Source of the DNA: Phorcus lineatus
Taxonomy: Eukaryota; Mollusca; Gastropoda; Trochida; Trochidae
Assembly (NCBI GenBank): GCA_921293015.1
Contig: OV121094.1
Span: 7,616,764-7,680,763, forward strand
Reading direction: 5' to 3'
DNA length: 64,000 bases
Position numbers and translations under genes: made by a program. The notes beneath the pieces are model-generated. The model saw only the letters and a list, made by a program, of their open reading frames with translations. It was not told the DNA's origin and made no database searches. Positions within the stretch are counted from its first letter, which is position 1; the number at the start of each line of letters is the position of its first letter. This document shows positions 58,801 to 64,000 of the stretch, piece after piece.

Positions 58801-59066
58801 GGATATGAGCCTTCAAAGTTGGGAGACACTAACATTAAGACATTTGAGACAAATTTTATTCACCCTAAATCATGCTCAAGTGGCCACTTATAAGCAAATA
58901 TACTCCTATTTTTCCACTAAATCACTTTCTCGGCATCACTTTGCGACTATACTTGTTTTTATTATTTCAGATTGAAATTCCGATCACCCCACTTGAGGAC
59001 GCACCGCTGCAGACTCGATGTCAGGAAACCGCTCAGCATATACTGAAGAGCTTCTCAATGAAGTGA
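37846..59066 (+). CDS. PLEKHM2: PLEKHM2/SKIP, RUN and PH domain lysosome-kinesin adaptor, sixteen exons
   Basis: Complete gene, 1007 residues (human about 1019). Exons: 37,846-37,917; 39,954-40,063; 45,100-45,209; 46,019-46,143; 46,903-46,965; 47,185-47,322; 47,850-49,024; 49,744-49,813; 51,606-51,761; 52,590-52,678; 53,632-53,764; 54,432-54,592; 55,562-55,793; 56,475-56,648; 58,326-58,445; 58,971-59,066. All introns are GT-AG and the phases join. In vertebrates SKIP binds lysosomal ARL8 through its RUN domain and kinesin-1 light chain through tryptophan-acidic motifs, driving lysosomes outward along microtubules. Here the RUN domain (about 37-160), the LEVIRV-Lys-rich motif, a CTNRRKQF stretch and the C-terminal PH domain (about 785-880) are conserved. 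The middle is low-complexity and acidic. The start (MSSPSDRMRLKDKI) aligns with the vertebrate N-terminus, and the upstream frame is closed. Identification is secure. Confidence 0.95.
39147..39304. repeat. Foldback element in PLEKHM2 intron 1, first
   Basis: ACAGAAATTTACATTTGGTA and CTAAACACAGGTGG are mirrored by CCACACCTGTGTTTAG and TACAAAATGTAAATTTCTGT. Stem about 34 bp, spacer about 88 nt. Confidence 0.75.
39312..39447. repeat. Foldback element in PLEKHM2 intron 1, second
   Basis: AACTCACTCGTTATGCATAC to CACTTATTTT is mirrored by AAAATAAGTAATAATTGTC to GAGTGAGTT. Stem about 58 bp, loop about 20 nt. It starts within ten bases of the end of the previous foldback. Confidence 0.8.
39954..46965 (+). 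CDS. PLEKHM2: PLEKHM2 exons 2-5, RUN domain
   Basis: Exons 39,954-40,063, 45,100-45,209, 46,019-46,143 and 46,903-46,965. Landmarks: CENLDHALLHG, HGYWRMVNEFTRKGAIKDIE, LGRGRAWIFMALNENLLESY, YVKEALV, LLLTLTSGLEM. These follow the vertebrate SKIP RUN domain almost position by position (LCEHLDHALLYG, HFTRREAIKQIE, RAWLYLALNENSLESYL). The RUN domain is the ARL8-binding part in the family. Exon 2 is separated from exon 3 by a 5-kb intron. Confidence 0.93.
40064..45099. other. PLEKHM2 intron 2
   Basis: About 5 kb. It contains a hAT remnant (43,731-44,969) and a motif AAGGTCCGTGACAT or AGGTCCGTGACAT repeated at about 42,757 and 43,118 within related AT-rich stretches. Nothing else is recognised. 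The 42,404-42,601 minus-strand frame has no content suggesting a gene. Confidence 0.4.
43731..44969 (+). mobile_element. hAT-type transposon remnant with zinc-finger fragment
   Basis: The left end CAGGGTTCGAAATC and right end GAATTCGTCCCCTG are imperfect inverted CAGGG/CCCTG termini. Subterminal repeats of CTGCACCTGGTGCAG type occur at both ends. Inside, from an ATG at 44,139, two frameshifted stretches encode SLSKEQSSVFKFFTK, then FKSELKIGGDWLHFDETDK, VMFCSICRTFDRSGKSNAF and KIHQNSEIHKRSE. This is a TTF-type zinc finger as found at the N-terminus of hAT-family transposases and domesticated relatives (ZNF862-like). No catalytic domain remains. An 8-bp target duplication was not evident. Confidence 0.6.
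47185..49024 (+). CDS. PLEKHM2: PLEKHM2 exons 6-7, acidic disordered linker
   Basis: Exon 6 (47,185-47,322) keeps DVPYLDLSTYPP, matching the conserved APYLDLAPYMP after the RUN domain. Exon 7 (47,850-49,024, 392 codons) is Ser/Glu/Asp-rich and holds GLEVIRVNKSKGQKSKSKK, the counterpart of the vertebrate LEVIRVTKKKKIGKKKK. There is no tryptophan anywhere in exons 6 or 7, so the kinesin-light-chain WD/WE motifs of vertebrate SKIP are not visible. An in-frame alternative acceptor at 47,811 would prepend 13 mostly hydrophobic residues (PIVLLNMLYISSQ). Confidence 0.9.
49390..49520 (-). mobile_element. Penelope-like terminal fragment with hammerhead-like core
   Basis: Minus strand reads CTGATGAAGGGGAGCGAAAG then CCTCCCGAAACGTT. 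CTGATGA and GAAAC flank a GGGAG/CTCCC stem, the layout of a hammerhead ribozyme core, and the CTGATGA-GAAACGTT arrangement is typical of Penelope-like element ends. GTAAA upstream and TTTAC downstream could form part of stem I. One or two unpaired bases follow CTGATGA. Lies in PLEKHM2 intron 7. Confidence 0.5.
49744..53764 (+). CDS. PLEKHM2: PLEKHM2 exons 8-11, conserved PH-like middle region
   Basis: Exons 49,744-49,813, 51,606-51,761, 52,590-52,678 and 53,632-53,764. Landmarks: LDNNILLYLMLEVFSDQDEQ (vertebrate VDNNHLLLLMIHVF), HTEGELKTVFLLVSNRSMYL, INIVCTNRRKQFWL, LTVLNDATTQKI and AKESRLE. The hydrophobic strand pattern followed by a helix (SITSCLSSAMDACE) looks like a cryptic PH-type fold ahead of the annotated PH domain. 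That fold statement is inference. Confidence 0.9.
50269..50730 (+). mobile_element. mariner remnant, internally deleted
   Basis: Ends CGAGGGTTGTCCCAAAAGTA and its mirror AAATGTTTGGGACACCCCTCG, flanked by TA at 50,267-50,268 and 50,731-50,732. Inside is the C-terminal half of a DD34D transposase: LLQDNAPVHTA (second Asp), then LPHPAYSPDLAPSDFFLFPR (third Asp). An in-frame TGA follows at FDI. The N-terminal DNA-binding part is missing, so it is dead. Lies in PLEKHM2 intron 8. Confidence 0.88.
51251..51575 (+). mobile_element. Full-length tRNA-derived SINE
   Basis: Best copy of the family. The head GGCGGGATAGCGCAGTGGTT then AGCGCGTTCGGC has an intact RNA polymerase III A box (TAGCGCAGTGG). AGTTCGAATCCCGCC is the B box. 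The body has CTTTGTCTGCAGTAGAGAAC and GTCAGGTTTGGGTGCAATGC. The tail GTGGCATTAAACCCAACTC is followed by an ACCC repeat. It ends about 30 bp before exon 9 of PLEKHM2. Confidence 0.9.
54432..55793 (+). CDS. PLEKHM2: PLEKHM2 exons 12-13, PH domain
   Basis: Exons 54,432-54,592 and 55,562-55,793. EGYFLSYWEDP corresponds to the vertebrate GLVHWEDP region. The PH domain runs from GQTWRPVYVILRGGMLCIF through LGGDQCVGCRRCTDSDRDH and IEIILSHGTPW to VADWLQSLCKAVSEG, the final amphipathic helix with its invariant Trp. GGDQCVGCRR matches GGEQCGGCRR in the vertebrate protein. The loop after strand 1 has few basic residues, so strong phosphoinositide binding is not obvious. Confidence 0.93.
54800..55435. 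repeat. 22-24 bp minisatellite in PLEKHM2 intron 12
   Basis: Over two dozen degenerate copies of a unit such as GGGAGGATAATGTTCCTAGG, alternating with GGCAGGGTAATGTTCCTAG. It fills about two thirds of the intron. The 64-residue minus-strand frame with LPRNIILP repeats is a translation of this array, not a gene. Confidence 0.9.
56475..59066 (+). CDS. PLEKHM2: PLEKHM2 exons 14-16, C-terminus
   Basis: Exons 56,475-56,648, 58,326-58,445 and 58,971-59,066. Landmarks: SYLPCCTVLTHQKILMCHED, VQTSFFRTLGSANMEEV (vertebrate CQTSFFRSLGTAKLGDI), NYCVLEFESQEAG, EEWVLYFNSGGEM, EIPITPLEDAPL, ending HILKSFSMK. Exon 15 is preceded by repeated copies of its own acceptor and first 24 bases. Confidence 0.92.
57135..58325. 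repeat. 157-bp tandem repeats carrying exon-15 acceptor copies
   Basis: Acceptor plus GAGTTTGAGTCCCAGGAGGC and a following donor-like GTAAGC recur at 57,292-57,316, 57,435-57,458, 57,592-57,615 and 57,749-57,772 before the true exon 15 at 58,326. Spacings are 143, 157, 157 and 577. The last equals 157 plus a 412-bp insertion and its 8-bp target duplication. Each unit also contains TTATTATAACTATCATAATC and AGAACAGGAAATAACATTAG. Confidence 0.9.
57837..58248. mobile_element. hAT-type MITE, 412 bp
   Basis: Flanked by a perfect 8-bp duplication GAAATAAC (57,829-57,836 and 58,249-58,256). Ends TAAGGTTGCGCGGTAT and the mirror of CCGATACCCATCCTTA are imperfect inverted repeats. The interior is rich in ATATCGATATATCGG and AATATATTGCAATA palindromes. 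An 8-bp duplication is typical of hAT. No transposase. Confidence 0.88.
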
Positions 59067-61140
59067 TAGTCCAACTATGTACCACTAGTGATGTGCACTG
59101 CACCCTTAAATTATTGCCATAGTAACCCTCTTGCCGGGCTGTCCCGGTTAAAAAATTTTGAGTATTCTGTACACGAGTGTTCTAAAATATGATTGTGTAC
59201 AATTTCAATGTTCACAGGGAACCGCAAAATATGATTGTACACTATTTCATTGTCCACAGGGCAGGGGTAAATCATAATTAAACACTATGTACACCTGTGA
59301 AAACTTTTTTTGTGAAGAGTAATGGAGTAATTAACATTTTCAGACTTCATGTTGAGTTCAAGAGTAATCTGCTTTCAACAAATTGTGTTGGTATTCTATT
59401 GTCATATGGTAATGGCTAGATAGCTTATTTCTTACTATTAAAATTTCATGTTTATTAGTTTTATCAGTGCAATGATAATTACTAAGTTAATAAGATAAAA
59501 ATGGCAGAGAGTTTATTATTTATTTATCTGCTGGAGAACAATTTTGGGGGTATAATGGATTGAATGTTTGAGCTTATCATTTATGATAACCAATTTATCT
59601 GCACAGAACCTAAAATGTTAACACTCTACGAGCTTCGGGTGTCAAAAGTTGCCTCAGATGTACTTGTCAGAGCCGAAAAAGTACTTACATTGAAAAATTA
59701 ATCACTTCATCTTTGAGGTGTAGCACATGAATACACCATGTGTGTATTCATTGAGTTCTCATTGTTGCACCAAGCATCTCTCTTAAAGCTGTGCAACGCT
59801 AATGTCTTAATACATAACATGTCAATGTCTGTTCACTAAAAAACACATTGGCTGCTTATTGCAGGAATATTCCAGGATTGGAGATGGAACATTAATAGCA
59901 TATTCCCCTTTTGTAAATGATTAGTTTATCCTTTAAAGTGCTAAAGCAGAACTTTTGCACTCTTAAATTGCCTTGTTTTAGTATTTGCTAAGGTTTCCTT
60001 AGGTCAAAACCAATTCAGTAAAGATAGTCTTGTTTTTGATTGTACCTTCATAAACCACAACCAAATACTATTTGGTTTGAAGGAAACAAGTCGAAACCCA
60101 ACTAAAAAGCCTATTGATATATAACAGGGTAAGTTAGGTTATACGCCATTAAATTTATTTTCATCATCAACGAGTGTGATTTCCAAAATTGTAACAGATC
60201 ACTAATCCTATGTTTCAAGTTTTAACATCGTTGCTACTGTAAAAACAATGTGAGATCTTTAGGGGATTTTCGCTCAATGATGCAATGGAATGGCATTTTT
60301 AAAACATTTTAAAATTTACTTATTTGAATTGACAAAATAATTTTAGAAGGTATGATATTCAATGATATTAAATTTACACACTCATGTACGTGATGTACCC
60401 CAATTCTGCTGTTTTTTGGTTGCCAAATTTATCATTACTGAAGTTTTTGCCACAGATTTAGATTTTTTTATGTATTTACAAACTGTGAGAGATGGGGACT
60501 TTTTACTTACTCAAATTATATTGTTGATGTTTCTGTTGATATCTGAATATTTTGATAAATTGGTGAAAAGTATCTTCTCTATTCAACTGATTGTTAAAAA
60601 TGAAAAATATCTGAAGTTTACAGACTTCTGTATTTGTTTTTATAGAACAGATTGGAAAGAATTTGAAATACCGGTTATTGTTTATGTTATACTCTTTTTT
60701 TAGATTGTATTAAATTTAGATAGGTAAAATGTTGATGTTGAACCTAATATTGATTTAAATTTAGTATCATTTTCAGTTCAGGAACTTTAATGACATACCA
60801 ATTTTAATGTTTTTTAACAATCATCGATTAAGAAATGTTATTAGTTTTAAGATCATAGTTTTAGTTTTGTTTAGTTAGAACATGTTATTTAATTTTAGTC
60901 ATGTAGTCATTGTAACATCTACTTTGATCTAGTATTTTATTTTACCTCTCACAACATCATTTTAAACTACAATTAGAAAATTTAAAACATTAAAGGCATG
61001 TTTTGTTGATTTGTTAAAAATTTACCCCTTTGTATAAAAGTTTATGCAAAATATATATTCTTCAAAAGATGAAACATTTAACGTGAAAAAATTATGGGAA
61101 ATTTAAGTGTGAACACTTTGAGTTATGGAAACGGACGCTC
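59067..61140 (+). other. Probable PLEKHM2 3' UTR and downstream sequence
   Basis: AT-rich sequence after the stop codon. No canonical AATAAA could be tied to the transcript end; ATTAAA occurs near 60,706 and 60,990. The 113-residue frame at 60,362-60,703 has no recognisable domain and sits in AT-rich sequence; it is not considered a gene. Confidence 0.35.
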
Positions 61141-61157
61141 AAAGCTGCATCAATTTT

Positions 61158-61905
61158 TAGCTCATCAGGTCTGAAAGACCCGATGGGCTTATGGCATGGC
61201 AAGGCGTCCGGCGTCCGTCCATCCGTCCGTAAACTTTTCACTTTTTCGACTTCTTCTCCAGAACCAATGACTCTAGAGAGCTGAAATTTTATGTGCATAC
61301 TCCTTGGCAAAATAGATTTTGTGACCCCATGACCCCAAATGGGGTCACAAGGGTCAAAACCTTAAAAATCTATTTTAATCTTCTTCTCCAGTTCCAAAAG
61401 GTCCAGAGAGCTGAAAAGTTGTGTGTAGACTCCTTGGGCACTGGAGATTCTAAATTGTAGATTTTGTGACCCCATGACCCCAAATGGGGTCACAGGGATC
61501 AAAACCTAAAAAAACTAATTTCATCTTTTTCCCTAGTTCCAAAAGGTCTAGAGAGCTGAAAAATTGTGTGAAGACTCCTTGGACACTGGGGATTCTAAAT
61601 TGTAGGTTTGGTGACCACTTGACCCCAAATGGGGTCACAGGGGTCAAAACCTTAAAATCCTACTTTCATCTTCTTCTCCAGTTCCAAAAGGTCTTGATAG
61701 CTTAATAGTTGTGTGTAGAGTCCTTGGACAATGGGGATTCTGAATTGTAGGTTCGGTGACCCCTTGACCCCAAATGGGCAATGGGCCTTTTTTATTTGAT
61801 TGTGAATAACTCGGACGTTGGGACAGGCTATCTTTCCTACACTGCCCATGACCCCATGGTCTAAACCACAACACCTATTTCTATCAAAAGTCTGATGAGC
61901 TACAG
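61158..61905. repeat. Repeat element with internal 145-bp tandem units
   Basis: Starts TAGCTCATCAGGTCTGAAAG and ends TCTGATGAGCTACAGAGCCC, giving short inverted ends (AGCTCATCAG/CTGATGAGCT). Internally GACCCCAAATGGGGTCAC recurs at about 61,330, 61,477, 61,620 and (partly) 61,768, each followed by a TTCTTCTCCAGTTCCAAAAGG block. Overlapping minus-strand frames are repeat translations. Confidence 0.75.
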
Positions 61906-62840
61906 AGCCCATGGCTCTATTTTTTACTCATTTTATGGATTGAAAAAGATTATTTTTTAACTTTAGTTTTCATTTTTGTGAGATCTTTTTTTTCTAAAGA
62001 AAACATGCCTTTTACATGTTTTAAGCTGAACATTGATGTTATAAATGTATCTGGGTGGTCGTTGCACAAAGCAACTTAACATTTTACCTTAGTGCCATTA
62101 ATCAACATTGCACTAAGGCTATCTTTGTAATTTAGGTAACCTGTGTTTTGTTTCACGGGACCCTGGTTAACAGTCTTGCTGTAATTGATTGCAGAAAGGA
62201 AGCAAATGTCTTATTTCAATAGTTGATGCTTTTGCAGAGATGTTTAGAGGAAGCACACAAAGTCTTTGAACTATCAAGGCCCAATCATTGTCCATTATCA
62301 TTAAGTCTTTTAGCTGATGATATATTTTATCTTATATCTTCTGTATGAGAGAACTTAAAGGGCCACAGAGCAAGTCAAATATGTCAAACTTCTCAAATCT
62401 TGTTATTTTATTAAAAAGTAGTGGTTGTTTCAGGAAATCAGAATCATAATGCTTATCAGTTCAGAATAACGACAATAAACGGGTTCAAATTGAGATAAGC
62501 GATCGAAAAACAGACAGTGGCAAGCGCCTATGACCACAAACCTAATTTAAAATCTTATGTACAGCTGACACAAAGACAAACATTGGTTGATAGTGTTAAG
62601 TGGGTCATTTAACAACTGGACACATCATTTCGAATTCTTTGCATTTATGGAGCCGTTTTCTGAGTAACACTGACACACAAAAAATTCATAATTTGGCCAT
62701 TCAAAGATCATGATGCAAGTTTGGGAATGTGATTTTAAATTAACTCAGGTCATAAAGTGTTTTGGCTCTTACTAAAGCTACATTAAATATCATGAAACCT
62801 ACTCTGTGTCACATTACATTCAATAAATTTTATCAAGGAC
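61906..62840. other. AT-rich intergenic
   Basis: No gene or recognisable element. Confidence 0.35.
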
Positions 62841-62841
62841 T

Positions 62842-62932
62842 GGTGCTTGAGTGGATAAGCCTTTCGTACAGTCAGAACTGACTGGTGTTGCCCAAGTGGG
62901 TAGGGCGAGTTTGATTCCCACACAGGAGTCTA
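62842..62932 (+). repeat. Possible decayed tRNA-like SINE head
   Basis: GGTGCTTGAGTGGATAAGCC resembles an A box and GAGTTTGATTCCCAC a B box about 70 bp later. No cloverleaf could be confirmed. Weak. Confidence 0.3.
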
Positions 62933-64000
62933 TCCTATCATTTACAAGAATTATGTAGTACTATAAAGTATTAATAAGCAACCTCCAAGTCAGGGCGCCC
63001 TCCCTTCGAGTACCTCTACGGTAGTAGCCCTGCCTTCACTTGCGGGGGCATTGTTGTCAGGATTCTTGACAACAATGGGAATTGACGTCATCGATAATTT
63101 CGAAACAAATTGTTATTTTACATACAAATAATTTGGTTCGAGAGTATGTTTTAAACGTTAGGCGTATGAAATTCTATGAATATTACAAAAGTTTGTGGAA
63201 TTTGCTTCAAATATAATTTCCTATTTGATGAGTATATAGTGTACAATTTGTTACTTTTCAAAAATTCAAAGACAACTTAATAAAATAACAAAAAGTTTCG
63301 TTTGCCGTACTCATTTCTTGAGTCGTTGTTCGGAGTTGCATTGTGAATCCTATGAGTTAGGAGCTTCACTTTTAGAGCGTGACATCAATCGTCGGTTGCA
63401 CGCGCTGTGTTAGAGCTTTTTCACCTTGAAGCCTTCTGATGGCAGCGAGTATATTAGTGACGTCACGGAGCGGATACTCGCTGTCTGGAGCTAGATTAAT
63501 AAGTTTTATAGCAGTTAATGTGCTCTCAAATATACCATTGTTGCAACTTTCAGCAAAAATGTTATTTCTATATATTGTCAAATATGGTTCTCAGCAAATT
63601 TGTTGCTTTTGAAGTTGTAGTTGTACTTTTATGGGTATCTGTTTAAAGTCATTTCTGAAGGAATATTGCTTATTTTCTGCAATCAAATATGGCAACTTAT
63701 TCTAGTCTAATAAATCTGCATTTATCATATTTTTGCTCAAAGAGTTGATTATTTAATTCTGTATTAATTTCACCTTGATTTACTTTGGGTACAGTTATTA
63801 AAAATCCTATAATAATTCAGTAAGGTTGATTTGTGTATTACTGTTTTTTCTACTCAAAATATTGTTTTTATATATGTGTGTCAGGTTTATAAAGTTATTA
63901 GCATTTTTGTTGACATTCTGATCATGTTTAAATCAGGATGATTTGTTAATTTAATAGTTTAAGTAAAGTTTATTTGTTTTTAGGTATGTTTTTAGTTTGT
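62933..64000. other. Intergenic with a doubtful minus-strand exon
   Basis: CpG-bearing patches with palindromic TTGACGTCATCG (about 63,080) and GTGACGTCACGG (about 63,457) stand out in AT-rich sequence. A minus-strand frame (63,372-63,581) includes INLAPDSEYPLRDVTNILAA, IRRLQG and a donor-like CAAG|GTGAAA near 63,426. It could be the first exon of a gene to the left on the minus strand, but no continuation was found. Confidence 0.25.

Noticed and set aside
60362..60703. 113-residue plus-strand frame downstream of PLEKHM2
   Set aside because: AT-rich composition, Phe/Ile-rich translation and no recognisable domain; it sits in the likely 3' UTR.
61450..61912. Several 65-86 residue frames on both strands
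   Set aside because: They translate the 145-bp tandem units and repeat each other.

Overview
The window is low-GC eukaryotic DNA with GT-AG introns, tRNA-derived SINEs, LINE, DIRS-like, mariner, hAT and pogo remnants, many microsatellites and several foldback elements. The SINE and LINE style, and the small intron-containing housekeeping genes, suggest a marine gastropod mollusc, possibly a vetigastropod. That is inference; no species marker was seen.

Region 1 (1-19,100) holds a decaying tandem array of one uncharacterised single-exon gene family. Two copies are intact (4,877-6,145 and 16,838-18,214). Two are pseudogenes (3,202-3,900 and 12,828-14,125), and one orphan fragment lies at 15,691-15,767. 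The proteins have a signal peptide, a charged coiled-coil segment with a CxxC, and a C-terminal half that reads as a six-bladed propeller. The 5' flanks (about 250 bp with two TATA-like boxes) and the 3' flanks are duplicated with the genes. LINE fragments, a palindromic repeat block with a G40 run, and a near-perfect hairpin lie between the copies.

Region 2 (19,100-29,280) is almost entirely mobile DNA: a SINE, a decayed DIRS-like retrotransposon with inverted terminal repeats, a GIY-YIG (Penelope-type) fragment, and two MITEs.

Region 3 (29,284-59,066) holds two divergently transcribed conserved genes. SFT2D3 (vesicle transport protein SFT2C) is on the minus strand: six exons, 213 residues, complete. 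PLEKHM2/SKIP (lysosome-kinesin adaptor) is on the plus strand: sixteen exons, 1007 residues, complete. Both were reconstructed from splice sites and reading phase, and both close without frame errors. Both act in membrane traffic, but the shared intergenic region (1.8 kb) is only suggestive of co-regulation.

The most unusual signal is in PLEKHM2 intron 14. A 157-bp tandem repeat there carries copies of the exon-15 acceptor and its first 24 bases, each followed by a donor-like GTAAGC, so three copies look like in-frame 24-nt microexons. A 412-bp hAT-type MITE with an 8-bp target duplication sits in the last repeat unit.

Region 4 (59,067-64,000) is the probable PLEKHM2 3' UTR, a tandem-repeat element, and AT-rich sequence with one doubtful minus-strand exon.
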